Origin: Rhodanobacter sp. L36
GTDB lineage: Bacteria; Pseudomonadota; Gammaproteobacteria; Xanthomonadales; Rhodanobacteraceae
Assembly: GCF_009765755.1 (NCBI RefSeq)
Contig: NZ_LMUV01000011.1
Coordinates: 104,336 to 168,335, forward strand
Length of the DNA: 64,000 nt
Direction: 5' to 3'
The notes under the pieces were generated by a model. The model ran no database searches, was not told the origin of the DNA, and saw only the letters and a list, made by a program, of their open reading frames with translations. The position numbers and the translations under genes are program-made. Shown here piece after piece: positions 55,601-64,000 of this stretch (position 1 is the first letter of the stretch; each line of letters opens with the position of its first letter).

Positions 55601-57934
55601 TCACGGTGCCGGCGCGGCCGGTGGCGCGTTGACGAAGCCGCGCCAGGCCATCAGCAGGTTGGTGGTGTTCACCGAACCAAGGCCGGTGGCGAAACTCCAG
55701 CCGGGCTGTGCGCCGAACGCCTTGTTGATCGGGCTGTACGTGGTCGGCGTGATGTCGGTGGTGGTGAGGCCGATCTGGATCTCGCCGTCGTCGACCGCGC
55801 CGAGGATGTAGCAGCCGGTGGTGATGTCGAACTCGTCGCCATAGCACTCGGTGGAGATCGAACCGCGCGTCACGTTGTGGAACACACAGCTGGCGGTGCC
55901 GTCGTTGCCGTTGTCGGCGTTGCACGCGGCGAGGCTGGCCGGCGCGGCGCCGGTGGCACCGCCGTATTCCTGGCTGGCCAACGCGTAGAGCGTCGGCGCT
56001 GCATTGCCCTGGTCGGCAGGCAGGCCGCGCATCGCGATGCCCTGATCGATCAGCGCCTGGATACCGGCGAACATCGGCGATGACAGCGAGGTGCCACCTT
56101 CGAGAATCGTCGGCGTGGTGAAGTTCGGAGAGCACGGATAGGCGGCCGTGCACAACACCACGGCCGTGGCATTGCCGAACGAACCGGCGAACAGCGACAC
56201 GTCAGGCACATCGCGGGATTGGTCGGCCGCGGCGTTGTGCACCTGTCGCTGCCACGCCGGTTTCAGATCCACCGCGGACGGGCCGCCGCTGCCGGCTTCG
56301 GAGGTGACGTACTTGCCGAGCGGGTCGTATTTCAGGCGGAACTGGCAATACGCCGGTGCGCTCGGGAACCCGCCGTAAACGACTTTGGCAGCGACGCCGT
56401 TGCCGCACGATTCGTTCCACGGAATCTCCGGCACGTAACCGAGGGCGGTGCCGTAGACCGCATTGTTGTAGGTCGGGCTGAAGTACTTGCTGGTGGTGCC
56501 GTCGAGCACATCGGCGGTGTCGGTGCCGCCGACGGCGGTCACGTTCGGCGAGGTCGCCAGGGCGTTGGAGTCCACGCTCGCGCCGAAGATCACGCTGTTG
56601 TTGAAGCTCGGGTTGGAGCCCGAATCACCGGTGGACACGAACACCGAGATGCCTTCGGCATCGGCCTGCGACCACATCACGTCGATCGCCAGCTTGCTCG
56701 CGCTGTCCACGTAATTTTCGCCATAGCCGTAGCTGGCGCTGATGATGTCCGGACGTCCGCTGGTCGCATTGATCACGTTGCTGGCCGCGATGAACACGCC
56801 GTCGAAGAAATTGCTCGACGCGGGGTTGAACGTGCTGTCGTAGTCGGAGCAGGCCGCGACCTCGATGTGCGCGCTCGGCGCCATCGCCGTCGCCCATTCC
56901 GCGTCCAGCACCGTCTCGATCGATTCGCTGCTCGCATCGGTGCCCAGCACGCCACCCGGATCGAGGCAGTTGGTGACGCCCGTGGGCGGTGCCGGCTGGA
57001 CCTGCGAGAACGTGCCCCCGAACCCGCCGAGGTTGAACTGGCTCACGAAGTTGGTCCAGTCCGTCGGCACCATGCCGCCGTCTTCGACCACCGCGATGGT
57101 GATGTTCTTGCCGGTCACGCCGTTGTTGCGGATGGTCGACACGCCATACATCTTGGCGAGATCGTTCGGCACCAGCCCGCGCGTGCCGCCCTGGAACGGC
57201 ACGGCCAGCGGACCAGCCTTCGCCGTTTCGGTATCCGGCAACTTGAACTTGTGCGTTGTCGCGTTCCACCTGCCGGTACGCACCGGGCTGTGCATCGGCT
57301 TCGGGCGCAGGTCATTCAATCCAGCGACGCCCGCCACCACCGAACGCAGTGCGCTTGGCACGCGAATATCGCCGGCATTGGCGATGTGGTCTTCGTTGTT
57401 GAGCGTGTAGTGTTTTTCCTGGGTCTGGAACGCCGCCTTGATCTGGCCGGCGGTGCCGCTGAAATCGATCTGCAAGCGGTTCGGGTACACCGTATTGACG
57501 GTGAAGCCCTGTGCGGTAAGCCATGCGGTGACGCTGGCGACATCGCTGTCGACCACGCCGAAGTTCTGACCGAACTGCTCGGGCGTCAGCCACTGATGGA
57601 AACGCGGCGAAGCCGGATCGTGCTGTTGCGCAATCAGCGTCTGCAGTTGTGCGGTGCGCACGGCACTCGGGCGCAGCACCAGTTGCAGGTGATGCATCGG
57701 CGCGGCGTCGGCCACGTTGGCGCCGGCGGAAAGTTTCGCCAGTAATGCCAGGTGGGTTTGCGGAAGCGTCGATACCGACTTGCCGTCGACAGCCTGCGTG
57801 ACGCGCGGTGCTTCCGCGGTGTTGATGCCTGCCAGCGCGGCGGATGCCGTGGGTGCACTGGCGAAAGACCATGCCGGTGCAATGGCAAGCGCCGTCACGA
57901 TCGATGCACGCAGCATGAGATGACCGTTCTTCAT
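55601..57934 (-). CDS. S53-family secreted protease paralogue 4
   Basis: A 777-residue preproprotein with a signal peptide (MKNGHLMLRASIVTALAIAP), a propeptide domain (MHHLQLVLRPSAVRTAQLQ; FHQWLTPEQFGQNFG) and an S53 domain with Glu340 and Asp344 in SIETVLDAEWATAMAPS and Ser616 in GGTSLSSPMFAG. The C-terminus GWSFATGLGSVNTTNLLMAW is shared by all four. Expected active as a secreted acid endopeptidase. It is the first protease after regulator 2, separated by a 524-bp leader and control region. Confidence 0.93.
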   Translation of the reverse strand: MKNGHLMLRASIVTALAIAPAWSFASAPTASAALAGINTAEAPRVTQAVDGKSVSTLPQTHLALLAKLSAGANVADAAPMHHLQLVLRPSAVRTAQLQTLIAQQHDPASPRFHQWLTPEQFGQNFGVVDSDVASVTAWLTAQGFTVNTVYPNRLQIDFSGTAGQIKAAFQTQEKHYTLNNEDHIANAGDIRVPSALRSVVAGVAGLNDLRPKPMHSPVRTGRWNATTHKFKLPDTETAKAGPLAVPFQGGTRGLVPNDLAKMYGVSTIRNNGVTGKNITIAVVEDGGMVPTDWTNFVSQFNLGGFGGTFSQVQPAPPTGVTNCLDPGGVLGTDASSESIETVLDAEWATAMAPSAHIEVAACSDYDSTFNPASSNFFDGVFIAASNVINATSGRPDIISASYGYGENYVDSASKLAIDVMWSQADAEGISVFVSTGDSGSNPSFNNSVIFGASVDSNALATSPNVTAVGGTDTADVLDGTTSKYFSPTYNNAVYGTALGYVPEIPWNESCGNGVAAKVVYGGFPSAPAYCQFRLKYDPLGKYVTSEAGSGGPSAVDLKPAWQRQVHNAAADQSRDVPDVSLFAGSFGNATAVVLCTAAYPCSPNFTTPTILEGGTSLSSPMFAGIQALIDQGIAMRGLPADQGNAAPTLYALASQEYGGATGAAPASLAACNADNGNDGTASCVFHNVTRGSISTECYGDEFDITTGCYILGAVDDGEIQIGLTTTDITPTTYSPINKAFGAQPGWSFATGLGSVNTTNLLMAWRGFVNAPPAAPAP

Positions 57935-58458
57935 GAGAATCCCCTTCGTAGTTCAGAACCGAAAAAAACCTAGACCCGCCGTATTGCGTCGCCACTCGTT
58001 CTGTTGAATCTCCATGGGCATCTGGCCATTGACGTCCGGCTTCATCGTCGCTGCATGAACCTGCGCGCCGGCCCTCGCCACGGCGTCCTGCCGATCCATG
58101 GTTTTGCTTGCATCCCGGCACAGGCACGCACGCTCCCGTCCCTGCGGCATCCGTCGCGGGGTCATGCGGGAAGGTGGTCCAGGGAATCTCCCTCAATGCT
58201 CCGGAAGCGGCTCGCCGAATCCAGCGGCGGCATCGTGTTCAGGAGACTTCAGTACGACTCTGCCAAGCACATCTATCGAGCCGGAGTATTGGCGCGTGCG
58301 TCGGATCGGCGCAATGGCAATCGATGGCGAGTTTTGCCCAAGAGCAAAACTCGCCATCCACTTTTCGCGGTGCTGCAGTGTTGCTGTGCCGTCTGGTTGG
58401 TTTGGACGCCCAGACGTCTTTTTGATGACGGCCCGATGACCGCCTGATCAGGCCTTGG
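57935..58458 (-). promoter_or_regulatory. Long control region between regulator 2 and S53 paralogue 4
   Basis: A 524-bp stretch with no supported gene; frames inside it give Arg-rich unconserved translations. It should hold the paralogue 4 promoter and the 3' end of regulator 2. Its one clear structure is the 15-bp inverted repeat described separately at 58323-58358. Confidence 0.5.
58323..58358. repeat. Perfect 15-bp inverted repeat in the regulator 2 to S53-4 spacer
   Basis: GATGGCGAGTTTTGC and GCAAAACTCGCCATC flank a 6-base loop (CCAAGA). The arms match at all 15 positions. It lies 100 bp past the regulator stop on the minus strand. It has T runs inside the arms but none after them, so it is not a classical terminator. 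It may be an operator for a dimeric regulator, or an RNA hairpin. Confidence 0.8.
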
Positions 58459-59502
58459 TCAAGGTTTGTCGATGGTCGATACGTCCGCGTTGCCGTTAGT
58501 CAGGCTGCGCGGAAAAGCCTCTAGCGCCGCGCTCCAGCCCAGCTGGAACCGCGTGCGCGCGTCGAAACGTTTCATCAGTTCGGACACGCGCCGCGTCAGC
58601 GTGGTATCGGAAATCCCGGCTTCGTGCGCGATGGCCTTGTCGTTGAGGCCAGCGGCCAGCAGCGGGATCAGTTGCTCGGCCGCCTCGGACATCCGCGGCG
58701 ACGCCGTACCCATTTCCAGTTCGCCGCTACGCGAAAACCCGATCGGCGTGGCGCGTTCCCAGATGATGTCGAACAACGCGCATAGCGCATCCAGCAATGC
58801 GCATGGCCGCACCAGCAGGATCGGTCCGTTCGGATCGGCGGCGTTGAGCGGAATCACGCCGATGCGCCGGTCGGCGACAAACATCTTCACCGGCAGCGTG
58901 GGAAAGATCCGTGCCTCCTCGCCCATCGCAGTGACCAGTCGCAACGATTCCACTGCGCCGGGCAGGTCGAGGTAACTGGTGTCGGAGATGCTGCGGATGC
59001 GGATGCCCGGCCGCATGGCTTCCTGGCGTGCGTCGGTCAGCATCGGTGCGCGCTGGAAACCGAATGCCTCGGTCTGCAGCGTCTGGTGCAGCTGCATCAA
59101 TATCTGTCCGAGCGCGGCGCGGTTGGTGATCACCTCCACGATCTGCTCGCGCTGGGTCGGGCCGGTGCTGTTGCCGGCCTGTTCCTTCAACTCCGGAATC
59201 GTCAGCCGCGCGCGTTCGATGTCCGCCTGGCGACGGCTGGCAAGCGCTTCGACGGCGAGCTCCGGTGGCGCGGCGATGTAGCGCGGCGGTCGCTCGGGCG
59301 AATGCGTGGCCAGGCCCTTGATCTCGACACTGTCGAGCAGTTGTTGCGCCTGCTGCAGCGGCAGCGAGATCAGGTTGGCGATGTCGTCGGCGGTGGCCAT
59401 CCGGTTGGCCAGCAGGGCGCGATAGGTGCGCTCTTCCATTTCGCTGATGCCGAGCGCTTCCAGCGGTCGGGGGACACCGTTTTCGTTGTGCAGCGGATTC
59501 AT
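58459..59502 (-). CDS. Two-HTH transcriptional regulator (TrmB-like N-terminus, LuxR-like C-terminus), copy 2
   Basis: The start at 59502 ([18 protein letters not shown]) aligns with copy 1; the frame extends to 59661 but that part is unconserved. A 347-residue paralogue with the same architecture: winged helix ([32 protein letters not shown]), a central part containing [18 protein letters not shown], and a C-terminal HTH ([19 protein letters not shown], then [14 protein letters not shown]). The two copies are strongly similar along their whole length. Divergent from icmF with 219 bp between. Probable local regulator of S53 paralogues 4 and 3. Confidence 0.85.
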   Translation of the reverse strand: MNPLHNENGVPRPLEALGISEMEERTYRALLANRMATADDIANLISLPLQQAQQLLDSVEIKGLATHSPERPPRYIAAPPELAVEALASRRQADIERARLTIPELKEQAGNSTGPTQREQIVEVITNRAALGQILMQLHQTLQTEAFGFQRAPMLTDARQEAMRPGIRIRSISDTSYLDLPGAVESLRLVTAMGEEARIFPTLPVKMFVADRRIGVIPLNAADPNGPILLVRPCALLDALCALFDIIWERATPIGFSRSGELEMGTASPRMSEAAEQLIPLLAAGLNDKAIAHEAGISDTTLTRRVSELMKRFDARTRFQLGWSAALEAFPRSLTNGNADVSTIDKP

Positions 59503-59721
59503 GGTGTTTCTCGTGTATCGGTAGAGCCAGAAGGGGAGATGGGGCCGGCGGGGCGTCAATCCACCGGTCAGGCTGGCAGGCGACTGCGCTTCCCGCAACT
59601 TTTCGGGGCGCACAATGACCATCCGTCCGCAGGTTCCGTACGCGCCGGTACGTCGGCGCATCGCGCCTGCGCCGGCCAGCCACTAGAATCGCCCGGTTCA
59701 GCACACGATGTCGGAGTTGCC

Positions 59722-62700
59722 ATGAGTTCGCCCGCCAAGCACGTTCCCAGCAGCGACACGCAACACCAGAGCACGCCGCACGAAGCGGGTCCGCTGCGAT
59801 TCGTCACCGCCGCCAGCCTGTTCGACGGGCACGACGCGGCCATCAACATCATGCGTCGGATCATCCAGTCGCAAGGCGCGGAGGTGATCCACCTCGGCCA
59901 CAACCGTTCGGTGGAAGACGTCGTACGCGCGGCCTTGCAGGAAGATGCCGACGCCATCGCGCTGTCCTCCTACCAGGGCGGCCACGTCGAATACTTCAAG
60001 TACATGGTCGACATGCTGAAGGAACGCGGCGCCGGTCACGTGCGCGTGTTCGGCGGCGGCGGCGGCACCATCACGCCGGAAGAGATCAAGGAGCTCCAGG
60101 CCTACGGCGTCGAGCGCATCTATCACCCCAACGATGGCATGAAGCTCGGCCTCACCGAAATGATCGAGGACGTGATGCTGCGCGCCGGCAGCGCTGCGGC
60201 CAAACGCGCCGAGTCGGAGGACGGCGCCACGCCGACGGTCGACATCGACGACGAAATCTCCATCGGCCACATGCTCACCACCATCGAGGAAGGCCGCCTC
60301 GGCGACACCGAGCTTGATCACCTGCGCAAGCAATGGAAACTCGCGGGCTCGCAGACCCCTGTCCTCGGTCTCACCGGCACCGGCGGCGCAGGCAAGTCCA
60401 GCGTGGTCGACGAGCTGCTGCTGCGCTTCCTGCACGCGTTCCCCGAGATGCGCATCGCCGTGCTCGCAGTCGACCCCACGCGTCGCCGCTCCGGTGGCGC
60501 ACTGCTCGGCGATCGCATCCGCATGAACTCGTTGAGGTCGCATCGCGTGTACATGCGCTCGATGGCCACGCGTCGCCAGCACGCTGCTACGAGTGTGGTG
60601 CTGCACGACTGCATCGATTTCCTCAAGAGTCAGCCGTACGATCTGGTCATCGTCGAAACCGCGGGCATCGGCCAGAGCGATTCGGAAATCGTCGACCTGG
60701 TCGATTTCCCCGTCTACGTGATGACCAGTGAATACGGCGCCGCCAGCCAGCTCGAAAAAATCGACATGATCGATTTCGCCGAGCTCGTGGTGCTCAACAA
60801 GTTCGACAAGCGCGGCGCCGAAGACGCGCTGCGCGACGTGCGCAAGCAGTGGAAGCGCAACCGCACCGCCTTCAGCATGAAAGACGAAGACGTGCCGGTG
60901 TATCCCACCATCGCCAGCCAGTTCAACGACCCCGGCGTCACCTGGATGTTCACCAACCTGTGCCGCCTGATGCGCGAAAAGCTGCACCTCGGCAACGCTG
61001 TAGGAGCGCACCCAGTGCGCGATCCGGCAGCGTCAGGCACCACGGATACAGCGATCGCCCACAGGGTGGGCTCCTACAAAAGCGGGCTCGACTGGAATCC
61101 CCAGCTCGACACCACGCTCAAGTCACCACGCGCCACCGTGCTCATTCCCGGCAACCGCGTGCGTTACCTCGCGGAAATCGCCGAGCAGGGCCGGTCGATC
61201 AACGGCAGCATCGCGCGTCAGGCCGAGTGCGCCAGCAAGGCGCAGCATTACTACGAGTCGCTGAAGGACATCGGCGACGACAAACTTCCGCGCGCGCTCG
61301 ATCTCTACGACGGTGCCGATCTGCTCTCGCACATCGGCACCCATGCGCCGACGGCGGATCGCAGCCTGCTCACGCTGCGCCAGCGCTACAACGAGGCGAT
61401 GAAGGAAGTGAGCAACGAGTCCGTGCACCTGTTGCGCGGCTGGCCGGCGCTGTACGAATCGGTCACCGCCGACGTCAACGAATACAAGGTGCGCGACAAG
61501 GTCATTCGCGTCGAGAACTACCGCGACTCGCTCAGCCACCAGAAAATCCCCAAGGTGTCGCCGCCCAAGTCGAAAGACTGGGGCGAGCTGATCACCTTCT
61601 TCGGCAAGGAAAACCTGCCGGGCCACTATCCGTACACCGGCGGCGTGTATCCGTACCGTCGCAGCGGCGAAGATCCCACCCGCATGTTCGCGGGTGAAGG
61701 CACGCCCGAGCGCACCAACCGCCGCTTCCATTATCTGAGCCAGGGTGGCGCGGCCACGCGTCTGTCCACCGCGTTCGACTCCGTCACGCTGTATGGCGAA
61801 GATCCCGCGCCGCGTCCGGACATCTACGGCAAGATCGGCAACTCCGGCGTCAACATCGCCACGCTCGACGACATGAAGAAGCTGTACTCCGGCTTCGACC
61901 TCACCGCGCCCAGCACGTCGGTATCGATGACCATCAACGGCCCGGCGCCGATGATCCTGGCGATGTTCATGAACACCGCCATCGACCAGAACGTCGAAAA
62001 ATACCTGCGCGAAGACGATGCTCGCTGGCAGGCCGCCGAAAAGAAAATCGCCGACATCTACAAGAACGTGCAGCGTCCGCAGTACCACGGCGATCTGCCG
62101 AAGGGCAACGAAGGCCTCGGCCTCGGTTTGCTCGGCGTGTCCGGTGACGAACTCGTCGATGCGGAAACCTATGCGCGCATCAAGCAGCACACCCTGCAGA
62201 ACGTGCGCGGCACCGTGCAGGCGGACATCCTGAAAGAAGACCAGGCGCAGAACACCTGCATCTTCAGCACCGAATTCGCACTGCGCATGATGGGCGACAT
62301 CCAGCAGTATTTCGTCGACCACAAGGTGCGCAATTTCTATTCGGTGTCGATCAGCGGTTATCACATCGCCGAAGCGGGCGCGAACCCGATCAGCCAGCTC
62401 GCCTTCACCCTGAGCAACGGCTTCACCATCGTCGAGTACTACCTCGCGCGCGGCATGAGCGTGGACGATTTCGCGCCCAACCTCAGCTTCTTTTTCTCCA
62501 ACGGCATGGACCCGGAATACACCGTCATCGGCCGCGTCGCCCGTCGCATCTGGGCGCGCGCCATGCGCGATCGCTACGGCGCCAGCCCGCGCAGCCAGAT
62601 GATGAAGTACCACATCCAGACCAGCGGCCGATCCCTGCACGCGCAGGAAATCCAGTTCAACGACATCCGCACCACGCTGCAAGCCATGTACGCGCTGTTC

Positions 62701-63309
62701 GACAACTGCAACAGCCTGCACACCAACGCCTACGACGAAGCCATCACCACGCCGACCGAAGAAAGCGTGCGCCGCGCCGTGGCGATCCAGATGATCATCA
62801 ACAAGGAACTCGGCCTCAACTTCAACGAGAACCCGTGGCAGGGCAGCTACGTCGTCGACGCACTCACCGACCTGGTCGAAGAAGCGGTCTATAAAGAATT
62901 CGAAGCGATCAGCGAGCGCGGCGGCGTGCTCGGCGCGATGGACACCATGTACCAGCGCGGCAAGATCCAGGAAGAGTCGATGTACTACGAGCACAAGAAA
63001 CACGACGGCTCGCTTCCTCTCATCGGCGTCAACACCTTCCTGCCCAAAGACCACGGCGGCGAAATCGCCACCGAGATCGAACTGATCCGCTCCACCGAAG
63101 AAGAGAAGGGACAGCAGATCGCCAACGTGAAACGCTATGGCGAGGCGCGCAACGCGCTGGCGTCAGACAGCCTCAAGGTGTTGCAGGTGACGGCGCGGGA
63201 TCGGCGCAATGTATTCGAGCAGCTGATCGAGGCGGTGAAGTACAACTCGTTGGGGCAGATCAGTCATGCGTTGTATGACGTGGGTGGGGAGTATCGGAGA
63301 AATATGTGA
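59722..63309 (+). CDS. icmF: Fused isobutyryl-CoA mutase (IcmF) with in-frame REP-derived insert
   Basis: The ATG at 59722 ([16 protein letters not shown]) is used; the frame is open to 59086 but that part is antisense to regulator 2. The 1195 residues hold a B12-binding domain ([15 protein letters not shown], with His for the cobalamin lower ligand), a MeaI-type G-protein domain (P-loop GTGGAGKSS near residue 220) and a large mutase substrate domain. It interconverts isobutyryl-CoA and butyryl-CoA using adenosylcobalamin, with built-in chaperone GTPase. Residues 427-452 are encoded by a REP-like inverted pair and fall between the G domain and the mutase domain. Its last bases overlap the next gene. 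Confidence 0.94.
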   Translation: MSSPAKHVPSSDTQHQSTPHEAGPLRFVTAASLFDGHDAAINIMRRIIQSQGAEVIHLGHNRSVEDVVRAALQEDADAIALSSYQGGHVEYFKYMVDMLKERGAGHVRVFGGGGGTITPEEIKELQAYGVERIYHPNDGMKLGLTEMIEDVMLRAGSAAAKRAESEDGATPTVDIDDEISIGHMLTTIEEGRLGDTELDHLRKQWKLAGSQTPVLGLTGTGGAGKSSVVDELLLRFLHAFPEMRIAVLAVDPTRRRSGGALLGDRIRMNSLRSHRVYMRSMATRRQHAATSVVLHDCIDFLKSQPYDLVIVETAGIGQSDSEIVDLVDFPVYVMTSEYGAASQLEKIDMIDFAELVVLNKFDKRGAEDALRDVRKQWKRNRTAFSMKDEDVPVYPTIASQFNDPGVTWMFTNLCRLMREKLHLGNAVGAHPVRDPAASGTTDTAIAHRVGSYKSGLDWNPQLDTTLKSPRATVLIPGNRVRYLAEIAEQGRSINGSIARQAECASKAQHYYESLKDIGDDKLPRALDLYDGADLLSHIGTHAPTADRSLLTLRQRYNEAMKEVSNESVHLLRGWPALYESVTADVNEYKVRDKVIRVENYRDSLSHQKIPKVSPPKSKDWGELITFFGKENLPGHYPYTGGVYPYRRSGEDPTRMFAGEGTPERTNRRFHYLSQGGAATRLSTAFDSVTLYGEDPAPRPDIYGKIGNSGVNIATLDDMKKLYSGFDLTAPSTSVSMTINGPAPMILAMFMNTAIDQNVEKYLREDDARWQAAEKKIADIYKNVQRPQYHGDLPKGNEGLGLGLLGVSGDELVDAETYARIKQHTLQNVRGTVQADILKEDQAQNTCIFSTEFALRMMGDIQQYFVDHKVRNFYSVSISGYHIAEAGANPISQLAFTLSNGFTIVEYYLARGMSVDDFAPNLSFFFSNGMDPEYTVIGRVARRIWARAMRDRYGASPRSQMMKYHIQTSGRSLHAQEIQFNDIRTTLQAMYALFDNCNSLHTNAYDEAITTPTEESVRRAVAIQMIINKELGLNFNENPWQGSYVVDALTDLVEEAVYKEFEAISERGGVLGAMDTMYQRGKIQEESMYYEHKKHDGSLPLIGVNTFLPKDHGGEIATEIELIRSTEEEKGQQIANVKRYGEARNALASDSLKVLQVTARDRRNVFEQLIEAVKYNSLGQISHALYDVGGEYRRNM
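61000..61077. repeat. GTAG-type REP inverted pair inside icmF
   Basis: The left arm begins GTAGGAGCGCACCCAGTGCG and the right arm, read on the other strand, begins GTAGGAGCCCACCCTGTGGG; both continue into GATC. Each arm contains its own small palindrome (GCGCAC-CCA-GTGCGC and GCCCAC-CCT-GTGGGC). This is the form of REP doublets common in intergenic DNA of Xanthomonadales and Pseudomonas. From GTAG to CTAC it is 78 bp, exactly 26 codons in the icmF frame with no stop. No flanking duplication was apparent. Confidence 0.85.
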
Positions 63310-64000
63310 GTGCATCTAAGCAGCAGTCCAAAATGCCGGCATTCAAGGCGCAGTATCAGGCCGTACTTGATGCACGGCAAAAGCAATTTGATCTGCATTT
63401 CTCCAATAGCGATCTCATTTCATTACACGAGCGGGCACACGTCAGGTTATTAGACGTAGAGCGAGTAATTTCTTTAGCCAAACTTCGGCGAGAGTTCAAA
63501 ATTTTTGAACTAGCGTTCAAATTGCTTGGAGATGGTTTATGTCAAGTGGCTTGTGCTAATTATAGATTGGCCTTCTTTTGTCTGCGTTCGTTTCTTGAGC
63601 TAAGTACGGCAGCGATAAAATTCTCAGCGTTCGAGTTTGAGTTGCGGCAGTGGGAGTCTGGCAAGCGAGATATTTTGTGGAATGGTTTGTGTAATGATGA
63701 CACTGGCGTTTATTCGAGGAGCTTCGCTGCAGCTTTTTTTCCAATTCTTACAGACGAAACCAAGCACTACGCAGGGTTGGCCAATCGCGCATATCGTGAA
63801 TGCTCAGAATATGTTCATGGCAATCCCAGCAGCCACGGGACTGATGTACTCGAGCCTGAGCGATCAAAGCGATGGTTCGAACTGTTTGACGCGGCGACGA
63901 CATGCGTTTTTTACGGCTTCTTTGTCCGATATCACTCTGAAGTTGGTGCGGCTATTGCTGCAGATAGTGAGGCGGTCGCAGTGCTAGATGGCGAACTCGG
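63306..64000 (+). CDS. Uncharacterised protein, possibly HEPN-like, running off the window end
   Basis: Open from a GTG at 63306 that overlaps the icmF stop, or from an ATG at 63333, to the last base with no stop, so only the 3' end is missing. The translation ([18 protein letters not shown] and onward) looks mostly helical, with [20 protein letters not shown] and later [13 protein letters not shown], an R-x6-H arrangement like that of HEPN ribonuclease domains. Composition drops sharply: 28 of 60 bases at 63421-63480 are G or C, against 39 of 60 at 63001-63060. Foreign origin is likely. Function not recognised with certainty. Confidence 0.72.
   Translation, partial: MSASKQQSKMPAFKAQYQAVLDARQKQFDLHFSNSDLISLHERAHVRLLDVERVISLAKLRREFKIFELAFKLLGDGLCQVACANYRLAFFCLRSFLELSTAAIKFSAFEFELRQWESGKRDILWNGLCNDDTGVYSRSFAAAFFPILTDETKHYAGLANRAYRECSEYVHGNPSSHGTDVLEPERSKRWFELFDAATTCVFYGFFVRYHSEVGAAIAADSEAVAVLDGEL

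Noticed and set aside
53145..56153. A 1002-codon version of S53 paralogue 3
   Set aside because: The first 221 codons overlap paralogue 4 in another frame and are unconserved. The shared MKNGHLMLRAS start is at 55490.
59086..59721. An N-terminal extension of icmF
   Set aside because: This part is the complement of regulator 2 and its leader. The conserved IcmF start region begins at 59722.
61123..63054. A 643-codon minus-strand frame opposite icmF
   Set aside because: Antisense of the conserved mutase domain, with Val/His/Ala-rich unconserved sequence.

Overview
The window looks like chromosomal DNA of a high-GC gammaproteobacterium of the Xanthomonadales, most likely Rhodanobacteraceae (Dyella, Luteibacter or Rhodanobacter type). 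This is inferred from the xanthomonadin-like aryl polyene cluster, the xanthomonalisin-type S53 proteases, the carbohydrate TonB-dependent receptor beside glycosidases, and a GTAG-type REP element. No database search was possible.

Layout. 1-8.4 kb: the end of a GH31 glycosidase, a fatty-acid enoyl-CoA isomerase, a DUF4139 protein, a GH29 alpha-L-fucosidase, and a divergent TonB-dependent receptor. 8.5-18.9 kb: housekeeping genes (thioesterase, uvrA, rplU-rpmA, obgE), an HscC-type Hsp70 with its membrane J-protein, and an acyl-CoA carboxylase beta subunit of leucine catabolism. 18.9-23.7 kb: an Ala-rich lipoprotein, a thiolase and a subtilisin-like autotransporter. 24-27.5 kb: GH35 and GH27 galactosidases and a small CPCC protein. 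27.5-30.4 kb: isovaleryl-CoA dehydrogenase, a lower-GC lipoprotein gene followed by an apparent effector remnant, and a small secreted protein. 30.4-44.5 kb: a 17-gene minus-strand aryl polyene (APE) operon. 44.8-46.5 kb: leucine dehydrogenase and a YXWGXW protein. 46.7-59.5 kb: four paralogous secreted S53 peptidases and two paralogous two-HTH regulators, all on the minus strand. 59.7-63.3 kb: fused isobutyryl-CoA mutase icmF. From 63.3 kb: a low-GC gene that runs off the end of the window.

How the genes work together. GH31, GH29, GH35, GH27 and the receptor fit uptake and trimming of a fucosylated, galactosylated plant polysaccharide such as xyloglucan. LeuDH, Ivd, the MccB-like subunit, thiolase and IcmF fit branched-chain amino acid and acyl-CoA metabolism, although they are dispersed. 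The APE operon supplies ketosynthases, ketoreductase, dehydratases, two ACPs, acyltransferases, a glycosyltransferase, a thioesterase and LolA/MMPL export proteins for a membrane-anchored pigment. It has no intact AMP-ligase, and its first dehydratase carries what looks like a relic of one. The S53 block reads as a duplicated regulator-protease-protease module, with the most distal protease lacking its catalytic glutamate.

The most unusual single observation is a 78-bp inverted pair of REP-like sequences lying exactly in frame inside icmF. No tRNA, rRNA, CRISPR array, insertion sequence or prophage was recognised.
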